Of a DNA stretch of 64,000 bases, positions 7,817-17,058 are shown piece by piece. The DNA lies in contig CAVOFR010000007.1 in NCBI GenBank assembly GCA_963695075.1, positions 1,426,001 through 1,490,000 on the forward strand, read 5' to 3'. Both the position numbers and the translations under genes were made by a program. The notes under the pieces are model-generated. The model was not told the origin of the DNA. It saw nothing but the letters and a program-made list of their open reading frames with translations, and did not search any database. Each line of letters begins with the position of its first letter. Positions within the stretch are counted from its first letter, which is position 1. Source of the DNA: CAWCAL01 sp963695075. Lineage in GTDB: Bacteria > Actinomycetota > Acidimicrobiia > Acidimicrobiales > CAWCAL01.

Positions 7817-8857
7817 TTGGCCGGCGGCCCACGTCACCAGTTGGTCGGCGGGCCAGGTGTTCACCACGGACTCGATCGGCACGGTCGCGGCGGCGGCCTT
7901 CTCGCAGCCATATGCCTGCCACTCGAGCTGACCGGGGGCGTGGGCGTCGGTGTCGATCGCGATCCTGCATTCCCACTCCACGGCCAGCGCGAGCAGCTCG
8001 TCCGGTGGGTCCATCCGCTCGGGCCGGCAATTGATCTCGACCGCCGTGTCGAATCTGGCGCAGGCGGCGAAGACGATCTCGGGGTCGAACTGCGACGGTG
8101 GCCGTCCTCGACGGGTCACCTTGCGATTGGTGCAGTGGCCGAGGATGTCCACGTGCGGGTTGGCGACGGCCATCACCAGCCGACGGGTCATCGCTTCCCG
8201 GTCCAGGCGGAGCTTCGAGTGGGCGCTGGCCACGACCACGTCGAGCTGCCCGAGCAGTTCGCCTGACATGTCGAGCGAGCCGTCCTCGAAGATGTCGACC
8301 TCGAGTCCGGTCAGGATGCGGAAAGGGGTGAGACGTTCGTTGACCCGGGCGACCTCGGCCAGTTGCTCGGCCAGGCGTTCGGCGGACAGCCCGTGCGCGA
8401 TCGTGAGCCGGGCCGAGTGGTCGGTCAGCACCATGTACTCGTGGCCGAGGTCCCGAGCGGTCTCGGCCATCTCGGTGATGCTCGCCCCGCCGTCGGACCA
8501 GGTCGTGTGCAGGTGGCAGTCGCCCCGGAGGGCGTCGCGGTAGGGCCTGGCCCGGTCCGAGAGCTCGATGGCACTGCGGGCCTCGAGGTCGGCGACGTAG
8601 GGGGAGGCTTCGCTTCTGACCGCGGCCTCGATGACGCCGCCGGTGCTCTTCCCGATGCCGTCGAGCGAGCGCAGGGTGCCGGCCGTCACGTGATCGGCGA
8701 CGGCGGCAGGCCCGAGATCGGTGACGATGTCGACGGCCCGGAGGAACGCCTTCACCTTGGGCTGGGGGGCGAGCTCGCGGTCGAGGAGGTAGACGCAGCG
8801 CCGCAGCGCGGCCACGGGATCGCCCGCGAAGGGGGTTCCGGCCGCACGCTCGTTCAC
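7814..8857 (-). CDS. PHP-domain phosphoesterase with N-terminal helix-hairpin-helix region
   Basis: Putative metal-dependent phosphoesterase of the PolX-C-terminal/YcdX type, 347 residues. The N-terminal ~100 residues resemble the helix-hairpin-helix region of X-family polymerases (LRSLDGIGKSTGGVIEAA). The PHP domain follows with metal-binding motifs GDCHLHTTWSDGG, MVLTDHS, GLEVDIFEDG, VVASAHSKLR, ILGHCTNRK, AVEINCRPER and IDTDAHAPGQ. There is no polymerase catalytic domain, so polymerisation is not expected; the substrate is unknown. The GTG start at 8857 is supported by TAGCGT exactly 7 nt upstream; a GTG at 8899 would place a 14-bp inverted repeat in the coding region. Confidence 0.85.
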   Translation of the reverse strand: MNERAAGTPFAGDPVAALRRCVYLLDRELAPQPKVKAFLRAVDIVTDLGPAAVADHVTAGTLRSLDGIGKSTGGVIEAAVRSEASPYVADLEARSAIELSDRARPYRDALRGDCHLHTTWSDGGASITEMAETARDLGHEYMVLTDHSARLTIAHGLSAERLAEQLAEVARVNERLTPFRILTGLEVDIFEDGSLDMSGELLGQLDVVVASAHSKLRLDREAMTRRLVMAVANPHVDILGHCTNRKVTRRGRPPSQFDPEIVFAACARFDTAVEINCRPERMDPPDELLALAVEWECRIAIDTDAHAPGQLEWQAYGCEKAAAATVPIESVVNTWPADQLVTWAAGQ

Positions 8858-8864
8858 GCCGCCG

Positions 8865-8870
8865 ACGCTA
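8865..8870 (-). promoter_or_regulatory. Putative leaderless -10 box for PHP gene
   Basis: TAGCGT on the minus strand, 7 nt before the GTG start at 8857. It matches the TANNNT spacing seen before several other genes in the window. Confidence 0.45.
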
Positions 8871-8873
8871 CCT

Positions 8874-8926
8874 CCGAACTTTGGGCACTCACCCCTCACC
8901 GGTCCGGATCATTGCCCAAAGTTCGG
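8874..8926. repeat. 14-bp perfect inverted repeat with 25-nt spacer
   Basis: CCGAACTTTGGGCA at 8874-8887 is exactly complementary to 8913-8926. The repeat occupies the gap between the rsgA stop (8950) and the PHP start (8857), just upstream of the proposed PHP -10 box. No T-run follows, so it could be an rsgA terminator or mRNA hairpin, or a two-half-site operator for the PHP-bL37-DUF393-Qng1 group. Confidence 0.6.
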
Positions 8927-8949
8927 GCTTGGGCGGCAGCGGGGGCCGG

Positions 8950-9990
8950 TCAGCGACCGCCGCGGCCGGATCTTCGGCGAGGGGGGCGTCGCCCTTCACC
9001 CTGGGCCTGGCGCTGCTCCTCGCGTTGGCGATCGACCGCGTCGGCTTCGGTCACCAGCTTGTGGAAGCTCTCCAGTCGGCGGGCCTCGAGCTCGCCGGCG
9101 GCCACCGCCGCTCGTACCGCGCAGCCTGGTTCGGCGTCGTGCAGGCAGTCGCGAAACCGACACTCCTCGGCCAGAGCCTCGATGTCGGAGAAGGCCAGCT
9201 CGATCCCGGACGACGCTTCCCACAGGCCCAGCGAGCGCAGGCCCGGGGTGTCGAGGATCACCCCCCCACCGGGTAGCGGGAGCAGGTGTCGGGTCGTGGT
9301 GGTGTGCCGACCCCTCGCGTCACCGGTTCGCACGTCGGCGGTCGCCTGTTGCTCGTCGCCGCGGAGGGCATTGACCAACGTGGACTTCCCCGCCCCCGAC
9401 GCGCCGAACATCGCCACGGTGGCGTTGCCGTCGAAGTAGTGGCGGAGGTCTTCGACCCCATCGCCGGTGAGAGCGCTCACGAGGTGCACCGGATCGGTGC
9501 CGGTGACCGGGCGCACCAGCTCCTCGGTCGCCGGACCGGCCGCACTCAGGTCGGCCTTGGACAGTACGACGACCGGACCGGCCCCGCTTTCGTGGACGAG
9601 GACGAGCGACCGCTCGATCCAGGCCAGCGAGGTCTCCCGGTCGAGTGGGACGAGGATGAAGACGTGGTCGAGGTTGGAGGCCAGGATCTGCTCACTGGCC
9701 CGGTCGGCCGGGTCGCGGCGGGCCAGGACGCCATGGCGGGGGAGCACCGAGACGACCGCCGGCCGCTTTCCGTCCGGCACGAAGAGGACCCAGTCGCCGA
9801 CGGCCGGCTGCTCGAGGACGCCGGCCGCCCTCGAGGTCCGCCCGTCGGTACTGACCCGCTGCAGACCGTGAGCGGCCATCACCTGCGTGCCTCGCCGATC
9901 GACGCGGGTCACCCGACCCGACTCGCCCTCTGCCACGTCGGCATCCGCGACGGCTCCTGCCACGGCTTCGGTCCAGCCGAATGGGGTCAA
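8950..9990 (-). CDS. rsgA: Ribosome small-subunit maturation GTPase RsgA
   Basis: Circularly permuted GTPase that checks late 30S subunit assembly. It has an N-terminal OB-fold (about 20-90) and a permuted GTPase domain with G4 VVLSKADLS preceding G1 GASGAGKSTLVNAL, then G2 TTTTRH and G3 LDTPGLRSLGL. A C-terminal zinc knuckle reads CRFRDCLHDAEPGC. At 346 residues the length is normal, with a basic Arg-rich tail. The earliest canonical start is TTG at 9990 with a weak ribosome-binding site. Eighteen nt further up GGAGG precedes an ATC codon by 5 nt (10008), so a non-canonical start is possible. It is divergent from ychF across 80 bp. Confidence 0.93.
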   Translation of the reverse strand: MTPFGWTEAVAGAVADADVAEGESGRVTRVDRRGTQVMAAHGLQRVSTDGRTSRAAGVLEQPAVGDWVLFVPDGKRPAVVSVLPRHGVLARRDPADRASEQILASNLDHVFILVPLDRETSLAWIERSLVLVHESGAGPVVVLSKADLSAAGPATEELVRPVTGTDPVHLVSALTGDGVEDLRHYFDGNATVAMFGASGAGKSTLVNALRGDEQQATADVRTGDARGRHTTTTRHLLPLPGGGVILDTPGLRSLGLWEASSGIELAFSDIEALAEECRFRDCLHDAEPGCAVRAAVAAGELEARRLESFHKLVTEADAVDRQREEQRQAQGEGRRPPRRRSGRGGR

Positions 9991-10057
9991 CGGATGCTCG
10001 GCGTCGATGAGCGCCTCCGGTAGGGGATCGGGTGCGGGTCGAGCGTAGGCGCGCCGA

Positions 10058-10063
10058 TAGCCT
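10058..10063 (+). promoter_or_regulatory. Putative leaderless -10 box for ychF
   Basis: TAGCCT lies 7 nt before the ychF ATG, with no Shine-Dalgarno sequence in between, as expected for a leaderless mRNA. Confidence 0.45.
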
Positions 10064-10070
10064 GCCGCCG

Positions 10071-11147
<1,077 letters not shown>

Positions 11148-11172
11148 CCACCGCCGCCCCGAGGAGGGTCCC

Positions 11173-11697
11173 GTGGAGCAACCGACGATCGAGACGGATC
11201 GGCTGATCCTGCGGCCCTTCGCCGACGACGACACAGAGCGGTACCGGGAGATCCTGACCGCGCCGGAGGTGCGGTCTGCCCTGTACCTCCCGAGCGATTT
11301 CACGCGGGAGCAGGCGTGGCTGCAGATGGCTGCATGGCGGGGGCAGTTCTCGCTGCGGGGGACGGGTCAGTGGGCGATCGAGGAGAAGGCCACCGGTCGC
11401 ATGATCGGCCGGGCGGGCACCCATCGTCCCGAGCGATCGGACTGGCCCGGGATCGAGATCGGCTGGGTGCTCGATCCGGCTCGCTGGGGAAACGGGTTCG
11501 CGACCGAGGCGGGACGGGCGGCGGTCGATCAGGCATTCGAATGTCACGACGTCGACGAGGTATTCAGCGTGATCCTGCCCGAGAACGAGGCGTCAGCCGC
11601 CGTCGCCCGACGCCTCGGGTTCACGATCGCCGACCGGCGGGTTCTCTCGCACTTCCCCCGGGCTCCACACGACATCTGGCGGCTCGCGCGGTCGTAG
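11173..11697 (+). CDS. GNAT-family N-acetyltransferase (RimJ/RimL type)
   Basis: Acetyltransferase of the Acetyltransf_3 group, 174 residues. It starts with the typical IETDRLILRPFADDD, has EIGWVLDPARWGNGFATEAG (the acetyl-CoA-binding Q/RxxGxG/A element with its family context) and ends with VILPENEASAAVARRLGFT. The substrate could be a protein N-terminus, an amino acid or a small molecule; the sequence does not decide. The GTG start at 11173 follows a strong GAGGAGG six nt away. It lies 25 nt downstream of ychF in the same direction, so readthrough from ychF is likely. Confidence 0.88.
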   Translation: MEQPTIETDRLILRPFADDDTERYREILTAPEVRSALYLPSDFTREQAWLQMAAWRGQFSLRGTGQWAIEEKATGRMIGRAGTHRPERSDWPGIEIGWVLDPARWGNGFATEAGRAAVDQAFECHDVDEVFSVILPENEASAAVARRLGFTIADRRVLSHFPRAPHDIWRLARS

Positions 11698-11700
11698 AGT
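11695..11700 (+). promoter_or_regulatory. Putative leaderless -10 box for DUF192 gene
   Basis: TAGAGT spaced 6 nt from the ATG at 11707. It overlaps the GNAT stop codon, and GGAG lies in the spacer, so leadered translation is also possible. Confidence 0.35.
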
Positions 11701-11706
11701 GGAGAC

Positions 11707-12036
11707 ATGGCATGGCTGGTTCACGAGGGTGAGGTGCTCGCCTCTCTGGAAGTGGCCGGGTCGAGGGCCGCCCGCCGCCGCGGTCTGCTCGGACGTGACG
11801 ACCTCGACGGGGTTCTCATGTTGAAGCCGGCCCGGATGGTCCACACCGTCCGGATGCGCTTCCCGATCGACGTGATCTTCTGCGATGACGGATTGAGCGT
11901 TCTCGACGTCGTGACGATGGCCCCCAATCGCATCGGCGCTCCCCGGTGGCGGGCTCGCGTCGTCGTCGAAGCGCCGGCGGGCGCGGCGCAACGCTGGAAG
12001 CTGTGCCCCGGCGCCGTTCTCGAAGTGAAGGAATGA
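11707..12036 (+). CDS. DUF192 family protein
   Basis: A 109-residue DUF192 domain protein of unknown biochemical function. Family landmarks visible are ARRRGLLGRDDLDGVLML, MVHTVRMRFPIDVIFCD (the MHTxxMxxPIDVxF motif) and the C-terminal RVVVEAPAGAAQRWKLCPG. Many homologues are secreted, but this one lacks a signal peptide and starts directly with the domain. Its stop overlaps the rsmI start in ATGA, so the two are coupled. Confidence 0.85.
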   Translation: MAWLVHEGEVLASLEVAGSRAARRRGLLGRDDLDGVLMLKPARMVHTVRMRFPIDVIFCDDGLSVLDVVTMAPNRIGAPRWRARVVVEAPAGAAQRWKLCPGAVLEVKE

Positions 12037-12881
12037 GCGGCCGGCTGGCCGTGGTGGCCACGCCCATCGGCAATCTGGGGGACCTCGGCGGGCGGGCCCG
12101 CCACAATCTGGCCGAGGCCGACGTGATCGCCTGTGAGGACACGCGGCGGACCCGCTCCCTTCTCGGCCATCTCGATCTGGCCGTTCCGACGCTGCTACGG
12201 GTGGACGAGCACACCGAGGGGGCGAGTGCGGACCGAGTCGTCGCCGCCGTCCGGGACGGAGCTCATGTCGTCCTCGTCACCGACGCCGGCACGCCGGCGG
12301 TGTCCGACCCCGGCCAGCGGGTCGTCGACGCGGTACTCGAGGCCGGCCTCGCGGTCGAGGTCATTCCGGGTCCGTCGGCGATCCTGGCCGCTCTGGTCGC
12401 CAGTGGCATCCGAGCCGATCGGTTCTGTTTCGAGGGATTCCTGCCCCGGAAGGGGCGAGCGCGTGCCGAGCGGCTGGCCGAGCTGGCCACCGAGCGGCGA
12501 GCGGTCGTCCTGTACGAGGCACCCCACCGGGTGAGGGGTCTGCTCGTGGATCTGGCCGACCGGTGCGACCCCGATCGGCCGGTGGCGGTGTGTCGCGAGC
12601 TCACCAAGCTTCACGAGGAGACCTGGCGCGGTTCGCTGACCGGTGCGGTCGAGTGGCTGGCCGCCACCGAACCGCGGGGCGAGTACGTCGTGGTGCTGGC
12701 CGGGGCGGCAGCACCCGAGCCGACCGGCGACGATCAGCTCGTCATCGCACTGCGGACCGAACTGGCCGAGGGAGCGACCCGACGGGATGCGGTGGCCTCG
12801 GTCAGCCGGGGCCTGGGGGTCTCGAAGCGACGGGTGTACGAGCTGGCGTTGGGCCTGGGTCAGCCCGAGACCAGCTCGTAG
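12033..12881 (+). CDS. rsmI: 16S rRNA (cytidine1402-2'-O)-methyltransferase RsmI
   Basis: SAM-dependent tetrapyrrole-methylase-fold enzyme that 2'-O-methylates C1402 of 16S rRNA at the P site. The 282-residue protein begins with VVATPIGNLGDLG and contains CEDTRRTRSLL, VLVTDAGTPAVSDPG, VIPGPSAILAALVASG, FEGFLPRKGRAR and CRELTKLHEETWRG, the family blocks in the usual order. The ATG at 12033 overlaps the DUF192 stop in ATGA. Its 3' end overlaps the convergent lipoprotein gene by 22 bp. Confidence 0.96.
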   Translation: MSGRLAVVATPIGNLGDLGGRARHNLAEADVIACEDTRRTRSLLGHLDLAVPTLLRVDEHTEGASADRVVAAVRDGAHVVLVTDAGTPAVSDPGQRVVDAVLEAGLAVEVIPGPSAILAALVASGIRADRFCFEGFLPRKGRARAERLAELATERRAVVLYEAPHRVRGLLVDLADRCDPDRPVAVCRELTKLHEETWRGSLTGAVEWLAATEPRGEYVVVLAGAAAPEPTGDDQLVIALRTELAEGATRRDAVASVSRGLGVSKRRVYELALGLGQPETSS

Positions 12882-14452
12882 TTGTTGTCGGGCACGACGC
12901 AGGTGTCGTTCTCGTCGAAGGCTGCCCCTTCGATCTCGCAGGGGGAGGTCCAGCGGAGCGTCTGCGTCGCATCCGACGCCGAGTACTTGTCCGGTCCGAA
13001 CGACATGGGAACGCTGCTGTTGGCATCGACGGGTCCCAGATCGGCGATCGCCCGGCGGATGTCGTCACGGGTCGGGTTGTCGCCGGCGTCGTAGATGGCA
13101 CGGGCCATCACGCGCACCTCCGAGCAGACGACGCCGACCATGCCGAGGATCGTGTTCTCGCCCGGATCGTAGAAGTCGTACGACTCGCCTCCGTTGTCGG
13201 CATAGGTGTCGGCGCACAGCTGGTTGAACCGCGGATACGGCCAGCCATCGAGGTACTGGTTTCCCGTAGCGGCCGAGTCGACGATCACCGTCCCGTGGTA
13301 GAGCGCACCGGCGGCCTCACCGCCGAATGCTCTCACTTTCGACGACACGAGGTCGCCGGCCTGGCCGCTGAAGTTGGAGGTGTAGAACTGGACGTCGCCG
13401 GGCTCGAATCCCTGGGTGACCATCTCGGCGACGTAACCGGGAAGCGAGAGGACGTTCAGGGTCGGGAAGACCACGTCGACCCCGGCGGTCTTCATGTTCC
13501 CGACCGACTCCTGGACCCCGAGGGTGCAGGAGGTGCCCCCGCCACAGCTGATCGTGTCGTGGACGGCGACGTCGTAGCCAGCGGCTTCGAGGGTCGCGAT
13601 CAGCCCGACCTCGACCGGCTCGGGCTCGCCGGGGGTGTCGCCGCCGACCACTCCGATCACCTTGCCCTCCAGCGCCCCGCTCGCCGCGACCCGGTCGACC
13701 ATGTGGCGCAGACTGTCGTCGAGGGAGAAGTCGAAGGTGATGAGGTTGCCTCGACCCCGCTGGAGGAAGTCGTCCTGCGCTCCGAGGGTCGTGACGACGG
13801 CCGTGTCGTGGTCTTCGGCGATACAGAGGTTGGCCGTGCCCTGGAGGCCGGTGCTGCTCATGACGAAGGCGGCGTCGTGGTCCTCGGTGGCGCTCAGGCA
13901 CGCCGCGGTGCGCGCCTGTTCGATGTCCGGGCTCAGCGGGTCGTAGCCCGTGTGGGTGAGCTCGAGCTTCCGACCCCGGATCCCGCCGCAGTCCTCGTTG
14001 ATGACGTCGACGAATGTGTCGAACATGTCGGCCGGATCGCCGACTTCGACCCCGAACCCGATGCCGATGAGCTTCTCGAGCTCTTGACGGATGTGGTGGA
14101 TCTGGATCGTGTCGGCCTCGATGCCAGGTTCGGTGGCGATCCGTCCGGCGGCTTCGTCGTGCGGGAGGCAGAAGGAGTCGACCGACTGGAACGGGTGGGT
14201 GCGATCGAACCCGGCCTCGAATTCGGTGAAGATATCGCCGCGGGGGTCGACGTAGACGTCGGTCGAGTCCGTCGCGGCCGCGGCGGTCGTGTCATCGGCG
14301 AGCGTGGTGGCCGATCGGACTTCCACCGCCGGGTCGACCGACGTGTCGTCGCCTGTCCCGGCATCGCCGTTGGACTCACCCGAGCACGCCGACGCGATCA
14401 GCGCGGCGGCGAGCAGTAGCGGCGTGAGCCGGCTCGCGACGAACCGTTCCAT
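12860..14452 (-). CDS. Substrate-binding lipoprotein 1 (LIV-type, paralogue of 18178-19773)
   Basis: Extracytoplasmic solute-binding lipoprotein, 530 residues, with signal peptide MERFVASRLTPLLLAAALIA and lipobox SAC. After an acidic Thr/Asp-rich spacer it resembles the type 1 periplasmic-binding (Peripla_BP_6/LivJ) fold, with VIGVVGGDTPGEPEPVEVGL and the strand-rich block GVDVVFPTLNVLSLPGYVAEM. It is long for the family (usually ~400) and rich in Cys (SFCLPHDE, NEDCGG, ISCGGGTSCTLG). It shares most of these blocks with the lipoprotein at 18178-19773. GGGGGGAAGG precedes the ATG. Last gene of the cysD-cysNC-cysC cluster; ligand unknown. Confidence 0.82.
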   Translation of the reverse strand: MERFVASRLTPLLLAAALIASACSGESNGDAGTGDDTSVDPAVEVRSATTLADDTTAAAATDSTDVYVDPRGDIFTEFEAGFDRTHPFQSVDSFCLPHDEAAGRIATEPGIEADTIQIHHIRQELEKLIGIGFGVEVGDPADMFDTFVDVINEDCGGIRGRKLELTHTGYDPLSPDIEQARTAACLSATEDHDAAFVMSSTGLQGTANLCIAEDHDTAVVTTLGAQDDFLQRGRGNLITFDFSLDDSLRHMVDRVAASGALEGKVIGVVGGDTPGEPEPVEVGLIATLEAAGYDVAVHDTISCGGGTSCTLGVQESVGNMKTAGVDVVFPTLNVLSLPGYVAEMVTQGFEPGDVQFYTSNFSGQAGDLVSSKVRAFGGEAAGALYHGTVIVDSAATGNQYLDGWPYPRFNQLCADTYADNGGESYDFYDPGENTILGMVGVVCSEVRVMARAIYDAGDNPTRDDIRRAIADLGPVDANSSVPMSFGPDKYSASDATQTLRWTSPCEIEGAAFDENDTCVVPDNNYELVSG

Positions 14453-14530
14453 GGACCTTCCCCCCGTTGACACTCGGCCGTGACAAGTCGTCACAGCCGA
14501 TGTATCAACCATACCCGCTCGCGGGGTCCC

Positions 14531-15130
14531 TCAGATGTGGTTGCGGATCTCGGCGATGACGAGCCCGGCACAGTCGGCGATGGAGCCCGTCGTGGTGTCG
14601 ATGCGCAGGTCGGGTTCCTCCGGGGCCTCGTAGGGGGCCGACACACCGGAGAACTCGGGAATCTCGCCTGCCCTGGCCTTGGCATAGAGACCCTTGACGT
14701 CACGTTGCTCGCACACCTCGAGCGGCGTGTCGACGAAGACCTCGAGGAACGTCCCCTCTTCGTGAAGCTTCCGGACCTCGTCACGGTCGCGGCGGTAGGG
14801 GGAGATGAACGAGGACAGCACGACCATGCCGGCGTCGTTCATCAGCCGACACACCTCGCCGACCCGCCGGATGTTCTCCTCCCGGTCCTCCGGGGAGAAG
14901 CCCAGATCACGGTTGAGCCCGAATCGGACGTTGTCGCCGTCGAGTACGTAGGCCATGGTCCCTTCAGCGACCAGTTGGTGCTCGATGGCGTACGCGAGGG
15001 TTGACTTGCCCGACCCCGAAAGGCCGGTGAACCAGACGGTGATCGAACCGTGACCGAGCAGCCGGACCCGCTCGCCGGGGTCCAGGTGGCCTTCCGCCTT
15101 GACGATGTTCTTGCTGACCGGATCGTTCAT
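14531..15130 (-). CDS. cysC: Stand-alone adenylylsulfate kinase
   Basis: APS kinase, phosphorylating APS at the 3' hydroxyl to make PAPS. In its 199 residues are the P-loop FTGLSGSGKSTLA, the APS-binding block YVLDGDNVRFGLNRDLGFS, FISPYRRDRDEVR, FVDTPLEVCEQRDVKGLY and FSGVSAPYEAPEEPDLRIDT, all expected for an active enzyme. The ATG overlaps the cysNC stop in ATGA. It is a second APS kinase, because cysNC already carries one at its C-terminus. The two copies differ: this one has SPYRRDRD where the fused copy has APGGEVRA in the lid region. Confidence 0.95.
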   Translation of the reverse strand: MNDPVSKNIVKAEGHLDPGERVRLLGHGSITVWFTGLSGSGKSTLAYAIEHQLVAEGTMAYVLDGDNVRFGLNRDLGFSPEDREENIRRVGEVCRLMNDAGMVVLSSFISPYRRDRDEVRKLHEEGTFLEVFVDTPLEVCEQRDVKGLYAKARAGEIPEFSGVSAPYEAPEEPDLRIDTTTGSIADCAGLVIAEIRNHI

Positions 15131-17058
15131 CGGTCGATGCCGGCCGCGAGGTACCCGCGCGTGTCGAGGAGGGCGATGATGCGCTCGACGCACGCATCGA
15201 CGTCCAGGACGCTGGTGTCGAGGACCAGGTCGGCGTCGGCGGGCCGGTCGTAGGTCGCCGACACGCCGGGGAACTGCGGTATCTCGCCTCGATCAGCCGC
15301 TTCGTACAGGCCGTTGACGTCACGTTCCCGGCAGACCTCGACCGGCGGATCGAGGAACACCTCGACGAAGCGGTCGGAGCCGATCAGCTCCTTGGCCCGG
15401 GCCCGCACCTCACCACCCGGAGCGATGAGCGCGGCCACGACGATGATGCCCTGGTTGTTGACGAGGTTGGCCATCTCGGCGACGCGGCGGAGGTTCTCGG
15501 AGCGCTCCGGCATGCTGAATCCCAGGTCGCGGGACAGGCCGAGCCGCATGTTCTCACCGTCGAGTCGGAGCGAGGCGCGGCCCCGGTTGAACATCGCCCG
15601 CTCGAGGGCTTTGGCCACCGTGGACTTGCCCGCTCCGGTGAGTCCCGTGACGAGGATCGTGACCGGCTCCTGGCCGTAGCGGATCGAGCGCTCGCGGGGT
15701 GTGACCTCGCTGATCTGGCGGATGATGCGGGCATCGGTCTGCTTGTCCCACGAGCCTGCACTGCCGCGGATCATCCCGGCGCCGACGGTGGCGTTGGTCA
15801 TCCGGTCGATGAGGATGAACGATCCGGTGCCGTGGTTGACCTCGTAGGGGTCGAAGAGCAGCTCGGCGTCGGCCGAGAGCGTGACCCGCGCGATGTCGTT
15901 GAGCTCGAGAACGTCGCTGGCGCCCGACTCGAGCGTGTTGATGTCGATCCGTTCGCTGATCTTGGTGATCCGGGCGTTGAGGCGACGGTTGCCCTGCTGG
16001 ACGATGTACTCCCGTCCGATCTCGAGCGGGACCTCGGCCATCCACACCAGCATGGTGTCGACGTCGTGGGAGCGCAGGAGCGGATGCTCGGGGCTGATGA
16101 GGACGTCACCCCGGCTGATGTCCACCTCTTCGGTGGTCGTGATGGTGATCGCCCGCCCGGGACCGGCCTGTTCGAGGTCGCCGTCGAAGGTGACGACCCG
16201 TTCGACCGTGGCCGCCGTACCGGAGGGCTGGACCCTGATGACGTCGCCGGGCCGGACGATGCCCGACTCGACCGTGCCGGCGTACCCCCGGAAGTCGAGG
16301 TCGGGCCGGAGCACGAGCTGGACCGGGAAGCGGAAGCGCTCGAGGTCCATGTCGGCCTCGATGTCCACCGTCTCCAGGTGCTCCATCATGGTGGGCCCGT
16401 CGTACCAGTCGAGGTGCTCACCGCGGTCGACGACGCCATCGCCGATGAGGGCCGACATGGGGAGGAACAGCGGGCGGTCGATGTCGAGAACGCCGGCGAA
16501 GGCGTTGTAGTCGTCGACGATCTCGTCGTAGCGGTCCTCGGACCAATCGACGAGATCCATCTTGTTGATGGCCACGGCCACGTGGCGGATGCCGAGGAGC
16601 GATGCGATGTAGCTGTGCCGTTTGGTCTGGGCGAGGACGCCGTGGCGGGCATCGATGAGGATCACCGCCAGCTGGCAGGTGGAGGCGCCGGTGACCATGT
16701 TGCGCGTGTACTGCTCGTGGCCCGGGGTGTCGGCGATGATGAACTTGCGCCTGGCGGTGGAGAAGTAGCGATAGGCCACGTCGATGGTTATGCCCTGCTC
16801 GCGCTCGGCCTTGAGGCCGTCGGTCAGCAGGGCGAGGTCGAGGTGCTCGCCGGCGTGGCCCACCGCAGCGGAGTCCTTGTGGAGTGCGGCGAGCTGGTCT
16901 TCGTAGACCATCTTCGAGTCGTGCAGCAGTCGACCGATGAGCGTGGACTTGCCGTCGTCGACCGAACCGCAGGTGAGGAACCGGAGCAGGTCCTTTCGCT
17001 CGTGCTCGGCCAGATAGGCGTCGATGTCGGTCGCGATGAGGTCCGACTTATGACTCAT
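15127..17058 (-). CDS. cysNC: Bifunctional sulfate adenylyltransferase GTPase subunit/APS kinase
   Basis: CysN-CysC fusion, 643 residues. The N-terminal part (about 1-450) is the EF-Tu-like GTPase that drives ATP sulfurylase: G1 GSVDDGKSTLIGRL, the switch TIDVAYRYFSTARRKFII, G3 DTPGHEQYTRNM and G4 NKMDLVDW. Beta-barrel domains follow. From about 455 comes APS kinase with P-loop VTGLTGAGKSTVAKAL, RLDGENMRLGLSRDLGFS and FPGVSATYDRPADADLVLDT. Its start lies in the first copy of a 64-bp tandem repeat, so the ribosome-binding site and ATG are present three times. It works with CysD upstream and is coupled to cysC downstream. Confidence 0.95.
   Translation of the reverse strand: MSHKSDLIATDIDAYLAEHERKDLLRFLTCGSVDDGKSTLIGRLLHDSKMVYEDQLAALHKDSAAVGHAGEHLDLALLTDGLKAEREQGITIDVAYRYFSTARRKFIIADTPGHEQYTRNMVTGASTCQLAVILIDARHGVLAQTKRHSYIASLLGIRHVAVAINKMDLVDWSEDRYDEIVDDYNAFAGVLDIDRPLFLPMSALIGDGVVDRGEHLDWYDGPTMMEHLETVDIEADMDLERFRFPVQLVLRPDLDFRGYAGTVESGIVRPGDVIRVQPSGTAATVERVVTFDGDLEQAGPGRAITITTTEEVDISRGDVLISPEHPLLRSHDVDTMLVWMAEVPLEIGREYIVQQGNRRLNARITKISERIDINTLESGASDVLELNDIARVTLSADAELLFDPYEVNHGTGSFILIDRMTNATVGAGMIRGSAGSWDKQTDARIIRQISEVTPRERSIRYGQEPVTILVTGLTGAGKSTVAKALERAMFNRGRASLRLDGENMRLGLSRDLGFSMPERSENLRRVAEMANLVNNQGIIVVAALIAPGGEVRARAKELIGSDRFVEVFLDPPVEVCRERDVNGLYEAADRGEIPQFPGVSATYDRPADADLVLDTSVLDVDACVERIIALLDTRGYLAAGIDR

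Noticed and set aside
12563..14419. Plus-strand ORF of 618 codons opposite lipoprotein 1
   Set aside because: Antisense shadow; the minus strand has a signal peptide, lipobox and a paralogue.
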